Source of the DNA: JBQKLI01 sp012798975
Lineage (GTDB): Bacteria; Bacillota; Clostridia; Tissierellales; Peptoniphilaceae
Assembly: GCF_052116305.1 (NCBI RefSeq)
Contig: NZ_JBQKLI010000010.1
Location: 32,655 to 96,654 of the forward strand
Direction: 5' to 3'
DNA: 64,000 nt
Position 1 is the stretch's first letter. Each line of letters starts with the position of its first letter. A program made the position numbers and the translations under genes. This document shows positions 7,120 to 15,949 of this stretch, piece after piece. Under the pieces are notes generated by a model. It was not told where the DNA came from. It did not search any database and saw nothing but the letters and a program-made list of their open reading frames with translations.

Positions 7120-7900
7120 TTACGAGTTTATGAGAAAAGCAGTGCTGGTTGGACTGCTCATTTCATTAATAATTCCATGTATAGGGACAATTATGGTAAA
7201 CAAGAGAACATCCATGATGGGCGATGCTTTATCCCATGCATCCCTAGCAGGGGTTTCTATCGGGTTGATTGCCGGCTGGAATCCTATTGCAGGGGCTGTT
7301 GCCGTTTGTCTCTTAGCTGGATTTTCAATGGAAAGACTGAGAAGGAAATTTCCCAGAGGCTCGGATCTTTCCACTGCAATTATTATGAGTACCGGGATTG
7401 GATTAGCTGGTATATTATCCGACTTTGTTCCTGGTACTTCAAATTTAGAATCTTTTATGTTTGGAAGTATTGTTGCCATACCAAACTCTGAGTTTTTTCT
7501 TATCCTTGCGATATCCTTTGTGGTATTAGCGGTATATGCATTACTATATCAAGGTCTTTTGTATATCGTTTTTGATGAACAAGGTGCAAAACTTGCAGGA
7601 GTGTCTGTAAATGGAATCAATACTGTTTTTACTTTGATTACGGCATTGACAGTAGCTGTTGCCTCCCGTGCTGTAGGAGTTCTTATGATATCCTCTCTTA
7701 TGATTCTTCCAGTGGCATTATCGATGCGGATTTCCAAGTCCTATAAAAGCACTGTAACTACAGCGGTGATACTTGCTGTAATCTATACCATGGCCGGAAT
7801 ACATATCTCTTATTTTCTGGGCTTAAAGCCAGGAGGAGTTATTGTGCTCTTGGGAGTGGCGGCATTATTGGTTCAGTTTGTTTTTGAAAAGAGAAAATAA
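7106..7900 (+). CDS. znuB: Zinc ABC transporter permease
   Basis: A 264-residue integral membrane subunit of the ABC-3 family, with about eight hydrophobic segments. The family landmark DALSHASLAGV near residue 40 and the segment SRAVGVLMISSLMILPVA are present. It forms the pore through which ZnuC-driven zinc import occurs. The ATG at 7106 is preferred (AAAGGA 12 bases upstream); an in-frame ATG at 7085 has no RBS. The gene overlaps znuC by 14 bp, indicating coupled translation, and a hairpin terminator follows the stop. Confidence 0.87.
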   Translation: MEIYSYEFMRKAVLVGLLISLIIPCIGTIMVNKRTSMMGDALSHASLAGVSIGLIAGWNPIAGAVAVCLLAGFSMERLRRKFPRGSDLSTAIIMSTGIGLAGILSDFVPGTSNLESFMFGSIVAIPNSEFFLILAISFVVLAVYALLYQGLLYIVFDEQGAKLAGVSVNGINTVFTLITALTVAVASRAVGVLMISSLMILPVALSMRISKSYKSTVTTAVILAVIYTMAGIHISYFLGLKPGGVIVLLGVAALLVQFVFEKRK

Positions 7901-7912
7901 AGAAATATTCTT

Positions 7913-7940
7913 AAGAAGAAGATCATACCTTCTTCTTTTT
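7913..7940 (+). terminator. Terminator of the zinc uptake operon
   Basis: AAGAAGAAG and CTTCTTCTT form a 9-bp stem with a seven-base loop, then a T tract. Confidence 0.85.
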
Positions 7941-8039
7941 TTAACAAAAAACACACCACATTCCTCCACATTATAGAAAAATCGTTAAGAAACGGCTTGA
8001 AATACAGGAATAAACATAGGTTCTGAATTTATGGTCCGC

Positions 8040-8071
8040 TTGTAAAAATGGGCAATATTCAGTAATATAAT
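8040..8071 (+). promoter_or_regulatory. Promoter region of the mraZ division cluster
   Basis: TTGTAA (8040-8045) is followed 17 bases later by TAATAT (8063-8068), which overlaps an exact TATAAT (8066-8071). Either -10 would start transcription just at or before the repeats at 8076. The preceding 100 bases contain nothing I can assign. Confidence 0.6.
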
Positions 8072-8075
8072 AGTA

Positions 8076-8100
8076 GTGGAGTGAAGTGGGGGAAAGTAGA
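8076..8100 (+). promoter_or_regulatory. MraZ operator repeats
   Basis: GTGGA (8076), GTGGG (8086) and GTAGA (8096) recur with an exact 10-base period. MraZ is known to bind short G-rich direct repeats with about 10-bp spacing upstream of its own gene and to repress the cluster; the position between promoter and mraZ fits. Confidence 0.75.
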
Positions 8101-8120
8101 GCGAAAAGGCGGGGGTTGAA

Positions 8121-8552
8121 TTGTTCATTGGCGAATATATACATACAATAGACACAAAAGGCCGCCTTATTATGCCAGCAAAATATCGAAAAGATTTGGG
8201 AGCCTCTTTCCACATTACAAAAGGAATGGACCACTGTTTATTCGTCTATCCTGAAGAAGAATGGAAAAACTTTGGGGAAAAAATATTGAACCTTCCCGTA
8301 TCAGTAAGAGAGGGAAGAGCGATACAAAGATTATTCTATTCTGGTGCAATGGAAGCTCAATTGGATAAACAAGGAAGAGTGCTTCTTCCTCCTAATTTGA
8401 GAGAATATGCTGGAATCGATAAAGAAGTAATACTAATTGGTGTTGCAACTCGAATTGAGATATGGGATTTAGAAAGATGGAGCAACTACTCTACAGCAGA
8501 GGAAATGGATTACGATTTATTAATGGAAAAGATCACAGATCTTGATTTATAA
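8121..8552 (+). CDS. mraZ: Transcriptional regulator MraZ
   Basis: A 143-residue protein with two tandem SpoVT/AbrB-like halves: FIGEYIHTIDTKGRLIMPAKYR at the N-terminus (residues 2-23) and AQLDKQGRVLLPPNLREYA about 75 residues later, both with the D-x-x-G-R-x-x-x-P signature. It forms ring-shaped oligomers that bind the repeats in front of this cluster and control it. The start is a TTG, with a G-rich AGGCGGGGG RBS; no ATG fits the conserved N-terminus. The length is usual. It is the first gene of the division cluster. Confidence 0.93.
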   Translation: MFIGEYIHTIDTKGRLIMPAKYRKDLGASFHITKGMDHCLFVYPEEEWKNFGEKILNLPVSVREGRAIQRLFYSGAMEAQLDKQGRVLLPPNLREYAGIDKEVILIGVATRIEIWDLERWSNYSTAEEMDYDLLMEKITDLDL

Positions 8553-8562
8553 GGATGATAAT

Positions 8563-9501
8563 ATGAATTTTGAGCATATCTCAGTATTGCTAGAAGAAAC
8601 AATAGAGAATTTAAACATAAAAGAAAATGGAATTTATGTTGATGGAACTCTTGGGGGCGGCGGACATTCTTTAGAAATTGTTAAAAAATTAGGAAAGAAT
8701 GGAAAACTCATTGGTATCGATCAAGATGAGCAAGCGCTTAAGGCGGCGAAGCTGCGCCTAAAAGACTATCAAGATAAAACAGTGTTTGTAAAAAATAATT
8801 TTGTACATATAGATAAGGTGTTGGAAGATCTTCATATAGAAAAAGTGGATGGTGTTATTCTTGATATAGGAGTTTCTTCACATCAATTAGATGAAGGCGA
8901 AAGAGGTTTTTCCTATATGAAAGACGCTCCTTTGGATATGCGGATGGATCAGGATCAAGAATTAAGCGCATTTACTGTTGTAAATGAATATCCGAAAGAA
9001 TTTTTGACAGAGATTTTCTATAAATATGGAGAAGAAAAATGGAGTAAAAGAATTGCTGAGAAAATTGCTGAAGAACGCCAAGATCAAAAAATAGCAACAA
9101 CATTGGATCTGGTTGAAGTTTTAGATCATGCAATTCCTAAAAAAGTACAAAGACAGATTCAAGGACATTTTGCTAAACGTGTATTTCAAGCAATCCGTAT
9201 AGAAGTAAATCAAGAGCTTCGAGTGTTAGAAGAGGTGATTCCGAAAGTTGTGGAACGGCTCAAACCGGGCGGAAGACTTTGTATTATCACGTTCCATTCT
9301 CTTGAAGATCGTATTGTAAAAAACAGTTTTAAAGAATTAAATAAAGACTGTATTTGCCCGCCGGAGATCCCTGTTTGTGTATGCGATCATAGAAGAAAAG
9401 TAAAAATCATTACTAGAAAACCAATAGAAGCTATGGAAACTGAGAAAGAGAATAACGCAAGATCACGAAGCGCAAAGCTGCGTGTGTGTGAAAAAGTATA
9501 A
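8563..9501 (+). CDS. rsmH: 16S rRNA (cytosine(1402)-N4)-methyltransferase
   Basis: A 312-residue SAM-dependent enzyme that N4-methylates C1402 in the decoding site of 16S rRNA. The SAM-binding loop DGTLGGGGHS lies near residue 30; downstream landmarks are LDIGVSSHQLD, RGFSYMKDAPLDMRMDQ, and GRLCIITFHSLEDRIVK. The ATG at 8563 has AAGGA at proper spacing, 10 bases after the mraZ stop; an in-frame TTG upstream is not needed. This is the conserved second gene of the cluster and its length is typical. Confidence 0.95.
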   Translation: MNFEHISVLLEETIENLNIKENGIYVDGTLGGGGHSLEIVKKLGKNGKLIGIDQDEQALKAAKLRLKDYQDKTVFVKNNFVHIDKVLEDLHIEKVDGVILDIGVSSHQLDEGERGFSYMKDAPLDMRMDQDQELSAFTVVNEYPKEFLTEIFYKYGEEKWSKRIAEKIAEERQDQKIATTLDLVEVLDHAIPKKVQRQIQGHFAKRVFQAIRIEVNQELRVLEEVIPKVVERLKPGGRLCIITFHSLEDRIVKNSFKELNKDCICPPEIPVCVCDHRRKVKIITRKPIEAMETEKENNARSRSAKLRVCEKV

Positions 9502-9511
9502 GGAGAGGATT

Positions 9512-9964
9512 ATGGAAGTTCGAAAAAAATATTATAATGAAGCCCTTCCTCAAACTTTTCCTCGAGAAAAGAAAAAAGTTAAAATCAAAACGGTAAAAAG
9601 AGCTGCAGCAGCAAAGAAAAGAAAATCAACGTTTGCTTTATACAAGGCTGCCTCTGTCTTCGTGTTTATCTTTTTTGTTTCCATGGCGCTATTAGCTACA
9701 TATGGTTCAACTCTTGTAAATTTACAAAACAAAGAATTGCAGCAAGTTGAAGTATCCAGAACGGAATTGGAAGGACACAGGGACTATTTAATTATGAATT
9801 TAGAGCCTTACAAAGATTCTAATAGAATTGAAGAAATTGCAAGAAGCAGTCTAGGCATGGATTATCCAAGAAAAGACCAGTATATGTCGATGAATTTAGA
9901 AGGAAGAACACAAAAACTTTATGTTGATAAAAGCAATACTTCTTCCAAGGATAAAGTTGAATAA
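9512..9964 (+). CDS. ftsL: Cell division protein FtsL (septum-formation initiator family)
   Basis: A 150-residue bitopic membrane protein: basic cytosolic N-terminus of about 45 residues with a Lys/Ala-rich stretch, one transmembrane helix (about 48-70), then a short coiled-coil and an extracytoplasmic end with EEIARSSLGMDYPRKDQY, typical of FtsL/DivIC. FtsL joins FtsQ/DivIB and DivIC to link FtsZ to the septal synthase FtsW-PBP. The start ATG at 9512 follows AAGGAGAGG. Sequence conservation in this family is low, so the call rests on topology, size and position between rsmH and the PBP gene. Confidence 0.85.
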   Translation: MEVRKKYYNEALPQTFPREKKKVKIKTVKRAAAAKKRKSTFALYKAASVFVFIFFVSMALLATYGSTLVNLQNKELQQVEVSRTELEGHRDYLIMNLEPYKDSNRIEEIARSSLGMDYPRKDQYMSMNLEGRTQKLYVDKSNTSSKDKVE

Positions 9965-9981
9965 AATAACAAGGATTAAAT

Positions 9982-12279
9982 ATGAAAAAATATAATAAAA
10001 AACGAAATTCTAACGACAGGATAACAAAGAATCGAGTTGCTGTATTGTTTATCCTTTGTCTATTATTGGGCTTCGTTTTTTTTATTAGACTCTTTCAACT
10101 ACAGATAGCGGGCGGAGAGGTCTATAGAAAAGAGGCTCAGATACAAAAAACAAAGACCATTAATATTCCAGCGAGTCGAGGAGCGATTTATGACAGAAAT
10201 CATAATATATTAGCTCAAAATGTAAAGATGAATACAGTTTATGTAACTCCCCAGTCTATAAAAGAAGAAGATAAAACAAAAATTGCCGAGTCTTTAGGTT
10301 CCATAATCAATTTGGACAGTTCTGCCATAATAGAAAAAATGGAGGATACGAAACCGGTAAAATTAGCTACAGGTCTTACAATAGATCAAGTTCAGGCAAT
10401 CTATAAACTTATCGAAGAAAATAATTATAAGAGTATTTCAATCAATAGTGAAACAAATCGTTTTTATCCGAACGGCAAGATGGGATCTTATCTTCTTGGT
10501 TTTACTGATCTTGAAAATAAAGGTGTTTATGGAGTAGAAAACACATTCGACAAGGATCTGCGGGGGACACCCGGGAAAAACATACTTTATGGGAGAGCTG
10601 TTCCAAAAGATCAAGGCAATCTTTTTGAACCCACAGCTGGAAAAGAATTATCTCTTACAATAGATTATAAAATTCAAAGTATCATTAATAAATACGGCGA
10701 AGAAACGATGAAGAAATATAATCCGAAAAAAATGTCTGTTATTGTAATGAAACCTAAAACTGGAGAAGTTTTAGGCATGGAAAATTTTCCAAAGTACGAT
10801 CCAAACAATCCTCGGGTAGGACGGACAGAGGAAGAAAAAAAGCTGATAGAAGAAATGGATCCGGAAGAACGCACGAATTATTATTATGATATTTGGAGAA
10901 GTTTTTCAATTAATGATACGTATGAGCCTGGATCTGTATTCAAAGCTATTACTGCGGCAGTTGCTTTAGAAGAAAAGACAACAAAGGAAGATTCAAAATA
11001 TGTATGCGAAGGTTTTATTACAGACATACCAGGTGTTAAAATCCGATGCCACAGATGGTATGATCCTCATGGTGAGCAGACACTGTCCGAAGCGCTAAAC
11101 AACTCCTGCAACCCTGCATTTGTTCAGATTATCCGGGAAATAGGGAAAGAAAAGTTTTTTAAATATTTATCAGGTTTTGGTTTCGGGGAAAAAACAGGAA
11201 TAAAACTTCCTGGAGAAGAAAAGGGGCTTATACCCAAAAATGTAGATTCTATAGGTGAGGCTGAACTTGCAACATTGAGCTACGGCCATGGTTTATCTGC
11301 GACTCCTATTCAAATGATTACAGCGATGAATGCTGTTGTAAATGGCGGTTATATCATTCAGCCTAAATTAGTTTTATCAGAAGAAGAGAAAAATGAAGAA
11401 GAAGTAAAAATTGAAGACAACAAGAATATTGTTGTAAAAAGACAGGTGATTTCAGAAGAAACCAGTGCTAAAATGAATGAGCTTCTTTATTCTGTGATTA
11501 ATGAAGGAACAGGAAGTACTGTTTCTATTCCAGGCTATAAGATTGGTGGAAAATCAGGTACAAGTATAAAATTGGAAGATGGCCAGTATAAAGACAATAA
11601 AACAGATGCGTCCTTTTTTATCAGTTATCCAGTAGATAATCCAAAATACACTATCTTAGTAGTAGTAGACGAACCGCAGGGAGATAACGGCGGAAATACA
11701 GTTGCCGGACCTGTAGCAAAGAATATACTAGAAGATATTATCAGAGAAAATAAATATCCTGCAGATTACAATCAAGATGAAGAGATTGCAGCACAAAATA
11801 TATCCGTACCGGATGTAACAGGTATGACTTTAAAAAATGCTACGAGAACGTTAAGAGATCAAGGTCTTCAATCTTTAATCTACAATTCTTCTACAGATAT
11901 CAATATGATTATTCAACAGCAGTCGCCTCAGGCTTATACTAAGGTTTCTGCAGGTACTGCAGTAGAACTTGTTGCAGACCCATCCGGTCTTGCATTGATC
12001 AAAATACCTGATTTAGTGAATGATAATATGGATTATGGAATAGCTCAATTGAAAGAGCTGGGTATTGAATATCAACTAAGCGGGGATACTGAAGGGAAAA
12101 TTATAAAGACCGAACCGGAAGCGGGGACACTAATAGAACCTGGATCTAAGATTAAAATTATTATTAAAAATGATGAATCTGAAGAAACAAATAATGAAAC
12201 TCTTGAAAACAGCATTGAAAATGATCAAAATGCCGAAACAGGAGGAGGCAGGAATGAAAATACAACTTCGGCTGAATGA
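9982..12279 (+). CDS. Class B penicillin-binding protein with PASTA domains (FtsI/SpoVD-like)
   Basis: This 765-residue septal transpeptidase cross-links peptidoglycan outside the membrane. Order: cytosolic basic tail, one transmembrane helix (about 21-42), dimerisation/pedestal domain with SRGAIYDRN, the transpeptidase domain with Ser318-x-x-Lys321, Ser375-Cys-Asn377 and Lys524-Ser-Gly, then two PASTA domains (about 608-668 and 673-732) and an acidic tail rich in Glu and Asn. Only one class B PBP is present here, so it cannot be told whether it is the vegetative FtsI/PBP2B or a sporulation SpoVD type. RBS AAGGA is weak. A hairpin follows it. Confidence 0.92.
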   Translation: MKKYNKKRNSNDRITKNRVAVLFILCLLLGFVFFIRLFQLQIAGGEVYRKEAQIQKTKTINIPASRGAIYDRNHNILAQNVKMNTVYVTPQSIKEEDKTKIAESLGSIINLDSSAIIEKMEDTKPVKLATGLTIDQVQAIYKLIEENNYKSISINSETNRFYPNGKMGSYLLGFTDLENKGVYGVENTFDKDLRGTPGKNILYGRAVPKDQGNLFEPTAGKELSLTIDYKIQSIINKYGEETMKKYNPKKMSVIVMKPKTGEVLGMENFPKYDPNNPRVGRTEEEKKLIEEMDPEERTNYYYDIWRSFSINDTYEPGSVFKAITAAVALEEKTTKEDSKYVCEGFITDIPGVKIRCHRWYDPHGEQTLSEALNNSCNPAFVQIIREIGKEKFFKYLSGFGFGEKTGIKLPGEEKGLIPKNVDSIGEAELATLSYGHGLSATPIQMITAMNAVVNGGYIIQPKLVLSEEEKNEEEVKIEDNKNIVVKRQVISEETSAKMNELLYSVINEGTGSTVSIPGYKIGGKSGTSIKLEDGQYKDNKTDASFFISYPVDNPKYTILVVVDEPQGDNGGNTVAGPVAKNILEDIIRENKYPADYNQDEEIAAQNISVPDVTGMTLKNATRTLRDQGLQSLIYNSSTDINMIIQQQSPQAYTKVSAGTAVELVADPSGLALIKIPDLVNDNMDYGIAQLKELGIEYQLSGDTEGKIIKTEPEAGTLIEPGSKIKIIIKNDESEETNNETLENSIENDQNAETGGGRNENTTSAE

Positions 12280-12293
12280 AGCTGACGATTGTG

Positions 12294-12320
12294 AAGGCAA
12301 AAGAATTTCTTTTGCCTTTT
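12294..12320 (+). terminator. Hairpin between the PBP gene and murD
   Basis: AAGGCAAAAG and CTTTTGCCTT form a perfect 10-bp stem with a five-base loop; the T tail is short (TTCC after the stem), so it may act as a partial terminator. It divides the division cluster at the point where murE, murF and mraY would normally be. Confidence 0.6.
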
Positions 12321-12398
12321 CCTGTTATCTTGTAGTCTAATCTCCGTTTCGATATAATTTATAAGCAGGTCTGAAATTTTATAAAAAGGGATAGTTAA

Positions 12399-13730
12399 AT
12401 GGAAAAATATTTAGTCTATGGGCTGGGAATTTCCGGAATATCATCTGTGAAAACTCTATGCTCATTAAAAAATGAAGTATATATTTATGATGAAAAAAAT
12501 GAAGAAGATTTAAAAGACGTATTTAAAGAATTAGAGGGCTATAACTATACATGGATTAAGGATATCGACGAAGGTCTTGAAAAAGCAGAGGTGCTTTTGA
12601 AAAGTCCAGGGATACCAGTACATAATCCGATTGTAAAAAAAGCTTTGGAAAAAGGGTTAGAAGTTGTAAGCGATTTGGAGCTTGTTACGAGGCTTTTTCC
12701 TGATAGAAAGATCGTTGCTGTGACAGGGACAAATGGAAAGACAACAACTACTACGTTGATGAAGGAAATATTAATTGGATGCGGATTAAAGGCAAAAGCT
12801 ATTGGAAACATTGGGCTCGGCATGCTATGGGAAATCTATAATGGAGAGAAAAATGAGGTTTTTGTTATAGAGTGCAGCAGCTTCCAACTAGCAAATACTT
12901 ACAAATTTCATCCACAGTATTCAGCTATCATCAATATTTCGCCGGATCATTTAGACTGGCATGGAAATTATGAGGAATATATAAAAGCAAAGAAGAATAT
13001 ATTTAAAAATCAAAATAGCAGTGATTTTATGGTCATTAATATAGATAATCCTGAGTTGAATGAAATGCTTCAAGAGATACCTTCTAGAATCATTAAAACA
13101 AACGCCAACGAGCAATCAGGAGATGTTTTTGTAGAGGAAGGAAAAATCTACTCAAAGTTGGATGGAAAAAAAGATTTTCTTTTAAAGGTAGAGGATATTC
13201 CTATAAAAGGAAGCCATAACGTTGAAAATGTATTAATTGCATTAGGATTATCGTTAGCTATGAATTTAGATATGGAAAAAGCAGGACAAACTATTCGGAC
13301 ATTTCAAGCCGTAGAACATCGTCTTGAGTTTGTTCGAGAGATAAAAGGGGTGGAATATTACAACGATTCGAAAGGTACGAATGTGGATGCCAGCATCAAA
13401 GCTATAGAAGCCTTTCATCGTCCTATTATCCTTTTGGCGGGAGGCTATGATAAAAAAGCAGATTTGACACCTCTCTTTGAAGTTATGAAAAACCGAGTGA
13501 AACATTTAGTTTTATTCGGAGCTACTCGTGAATTATTTGCTGAATATGCAGCGGATTATGGTATCAAAGCAGAATTAGTAGAAAGTATGTATGAAGCCGT
13601 TAATCGAGCCCATTGTTTATCTGATGAAGGCGATATCGTTTTGCTATCTCCAGCCTCTGCTGCTTGGGGAATGTATGATAATTTTGAAATCAGAGGCAGA
13701 GATTTCAAAAAAAAAGTTAGAGAATTATAG
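12399..13730 (+). CDS. murD: UDP-N-acetylmuramoylalanine--D-glutamate ligase
   Basis: A 443-residue cytosolic Mur ligase that adds D-Glu to UDP-MurNAc-L-Ala. The N-terminal Rossmann part starts with LVYGLGISGISS, the ATP-binding P-loop VTGTNGKTTTT begins near residue 108, the central domain has ECSSFQL and ISPDHLDWHG, and the C-terminal domain has EHRLEFV and the YYNDSKGTN segment that contacts the substrate. Length is normal. A short leader follows the hairpin at 12294; RBS AAAGGGA is modest. The murD-ftsW-murG-ftsQ order is the conserved one. Confidence 0.95.
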   Translation: MEKYLVYGLGISGISSVKTLCSLKNEVYIYDEKNEEDLKDVFKELEGYNYTWIKDIDEGLEKAEVLLKSPGIPVHNPIVKKALEKGLEVVSDLELVTRLFPDRKIVAVTGTNGKTTTTTLMKEILIGCGLKAKAIGNIGLGMLWEIYNGEKNEVFVIECSSFQLANTYKFHPQYSAIINISPDHLDWHGNYEEYIKAKKNIFKNQNSSDFMVINIDNPELNEMLQEIPSRIIKTNANEQSGDVFVEEGKIYSKLDGKKDFLLKVEDIPIKGSHNVENVLIALGLSLAMNLDMEKAGQTIRTFQAVEHRLEFVREIKGVEYYNDSKGTNVDASIKAIEAFHRPIILLAGGYDKKADLTPLFEVMKNRVKHLVLFGATRELFAEYAADYGIKAELVESMYEAVNRAHCLSDEGDIVLLSPASAAWGMYDNFEIRGRDFKKKVREL

Positions 13731-13738
13731 GTGGCAAT

Positions 13739-14851
13739 ATGAAGAGCAAATATGATCAATCTCTGTTAATTGTCACACTGCTGCTGTTTCTTATAGGTCT
13801 TGTAATGGTCTATAGTTCCTCTTGGCCGGCTTCTGCAGCTGAAAATAATTCTCCATTCTTTATTTTTCAGCGGCAGCTGCTATTTGGTCTTGCAGGTATA
13901 GTAGTGATGCTTTTTTGCATGAAGTTTCCCTATAAGATATTCAAAAATTATGCTATTCCGATATTCGTTATTTCACTATTTCTGGCTCTTTTGGTTCACA
14001 GCCCTTTGGGTTCTACTGTAAATAATGCGAGAAGATGGCTTGAAATAGGCGGAATGAGCTTTATGCCTTCTGATGTATTGAAATTCGGAGCGGTTTGCAT
14101 TTCAAGCTGGTACTTATCTAATAATCAGAAGAAGATAAAAACTTTAGCCTACGGGTTTTTTCCGATGATATTAATAGCAGGCCTTGCAGGAGGTGCCGTA
14201 TATACTCAGCCGGATTTATCTACGGCTATAGTAATTATTGCAGCAGTTTTGTTATTATTTTTAGCAGCAGGGTCAAATATTAAACATTTTCTTGTTTCAG
14301 GTGTTTTCGTCGTAATATTTGGCTTGATTGCTATTTTCTATTCAAACAGCGCTTATAGCCGTTTAAGCCGTGTCAGGGCTATATTTAACCCCTTAGCTTA
14401 TCGAGATGATGAAGCATGGCAGCTGGTGCAGTCTTTGTTTGCGGTAAGCTCTGGTTCGCTCTTTGGCGTAGGAATCGGAAAATCAAGCCAAAAGTACTTT
14501 TACTTATCCCAAGCTCATAGCGATTTCATTTTTGCCATTCTTTGCGAAGAACTAGGTTTTATAGGAGCAGTATTTGTGATTTCTCTCTATATTGTATTAA
14601 TATATAGGGGCATAAAAATTGCTTTTCGATGCGAAGATCTTTTTGGACGATATTTAGCTATAGGGATTACACTTATTGTAGGACTGCAGGCTTTTTTAAA
14701 TATTGCTGTAGTAATAGGTTTGTTTCCCCCTACAGGTATTACACTGCCCCTTATCAGCCAAGGAGGTACATCTCTAATAATATTTTTAGCATTTATTGGA
14801 ATACTGCAAAATATTCATAGCCAGACATATATGAAGGAGACAAATAGATGA
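13739..14851 (+). CDS. ftsW: SEDS peptidoglycan glycosyltransferase FtsW
   Basis: A 370-residue polytopic membrane protein of the SEDS family, with about ten hydrophobic segments. Family landmarks are MVYSSS after the first helix, NNARRWLEIGG and PSDVLKFG in the large loop, QPDLSTA, and the closing GITLPLISQGGTS segment. SEDS proteins polymerise lipid II and work in a pair with a class B PBP, here the gene upstream. RodA and SpoVE are close relatives; position between murD and murG favours FtsW. It follows murD by eight bases with AGGTGG before the ATG and overlaps murG by 4 bp (ATGA). Confidence 0.9.
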   Translation: MKSKYDQSLLIVTLLLFLIGLVMVYSSSWPASAAENNSPFFIFQRQLLFGLAGIVVMLFCMKFPYKIFKNYAIPIFVISLFLALLVHSPLGSTVNNARRWLEIGGMSFMPSDVLKFGAVCISSWYLSNNQKKIKTLAYGFFPMILIAGLAGGAVYTQPDLSTAIVIIAAVLLLFLAAGSNIKHFLVSGVFVVIFGLIAIFYSNSAYSRLSRVRAIFNPLAYRDDEAWQLVQSLFAVSSGSLFGVGIGKSSQKYFYLSQAHSDFIFAILCEELGFIGAVFVISLYIVLIYRGIKIAFRCEDLFGRYLAIGITLIVGLQAFLNIAVVIGLFPPTGITLPLISQGGTSLIIFLAFIGILQNIHSQTYMKETNR

Positions 14852-15945
14852 AAATCATAGTTTCAGGCGGCGGTACAGGAGGCCATATTTATCCTGCTGT
14901 TGCCATTATTGAAGAATTTAAAAAAAGAGATCCGAATACCGAGATTCTTTATGTTGGAACTGCACATGGTTTAGAAAACAATATTATCCCTGATTTGGGA
15001 ATAAATTTTAAAACGATCCATGTAAAAGGACTGCCAAGAAAAGTGAATATAAAATCCTTCATAGCAGCGAAAGAGTTATTCAAAGGATTGAGAGAGTCTA
15101 AAAAAATAATAAAAGAATTTAAGCCGGATGCGGTTATAGGGACAGGAGGATATGTTAGCGGACCTGTACTGTTTGCATCTGCAAGAAAGGGTATATTTTC
15201 TCTTTTCCATGAACAAAATAGTTATCCTGGTATTACGAATAAGATCTTATCAAATTATGTAGATCTATATTTTGTTACATTCAAAGAAAGTTTAAAATTT
15301 TTTAAAAAAAATGCTAACGCTGTTGTCACTGGAAACCCTATAAGGAATCGATTTGCAGATATGGATTGGGATAAAAGTGCAGATTATAATTATTTTGGAC
15401 TAGACAAGAATAAAAAGACGATTTTCAGCTTTGGAGGATCCAATGGTGCTGCCTCTATCAACAACGCTGTTTTAGAAATACTCAAGGATATTAGCAAGAA
15501 TCAAAATATCCAGCTTATTCATGTTACAGGTAAGAATAATTATGATGAATTTTTGAAAAATGCGGAAACTATTCCTGATAATGTTAAAGTGTATCCCTAT
15601 ATGAAGGAAATGGATAAAGCTTACAATGTATCGGATTTGATCATTACAAGTTCAGGTGCTATTACCCTTGCGGAAATATCTTTTGTCGGTTTAGCAAGTA
15701 TCCTTATACCAAAAGGTTATACTACAGAAAACCACCAAGAATATAATGCTAGAGTATATGAAAAGAATGGGGCATCTAGTGTTATTTTGGAAAAAGATTT
15801 AACAGGGTCGATTTTGCTTCGAGAAATTAATCGGATTATTTCTTCTCCTCAAAGACTTGAGGAGATGGAATCTGCTTCGAAAAAACTTGCAAAGCCGAAT
15901 GCTGCAAAAATTATTGTAGATGAAATCATTAAGAAAATAAGGTGA
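14848..15945 (+). CDS. murG: UDP-N-acetylglucosamine--N-acetylmuramyl-(pentapeptide) pyrophosphoryl-undecaprenol GlcNAc transferase
   Basis: A 365-residue GT-B glycosyltransferase that turns lipid I into lipid II on the inner face of the membrane. The N-terminal glycine-rich loop GGGTGGHIYPA (residues 7-17) and the second one GTGGYVSGP (near 98) bind the lipid-linked acceptor and phosphate, and the C-terminal half has FSFGGSNGAASIN and the nucleotide-site segment ITSSGAITLAEI. Length is usual. It overlaps ftsW by 4 bp, so translation is probably coupled. Confidence 0.95.
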   Translation: MKIIVSGGGTGGHIYPAVAIIEEFKKRDPNTEILYVGTAHGLENNIIPDLGINFKTIHVKGLPRKVNIKSFIAAKELFKGLRESKKIIKEFKPDAVIGTGGYVSGPVLFASARKGIFSLFHEQNSYPGITNKILSNYVDLYFVTFKESLKFFKKNANAVVTGNPIRNRFADMDWDKSADYNYFGLDKNKKTIFSFGGSNGAASINNAVLEILKDISKNQNIQLIHVTGKNNYDEFLKNAETIPDNVKVYPYMKEMDKAYNVSDLIITSSGAITLAEISFVGLASILIPKGYTTENHQEYNARVYEKNGASSVILEKDLTGSILLREINRIISSPQRLEEMESASKKLAKPNAAKIIVDEIIKKIR

Positions 15946-15949
15946 CATT

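Noticed and set aside
7120..7479. Open frame on the minus strand inside znuB
   Set aside because: Shadow of a membrane-protein gene, with no RBS and no recognisable product; same reasoning for the other antisense frames inside known genes.
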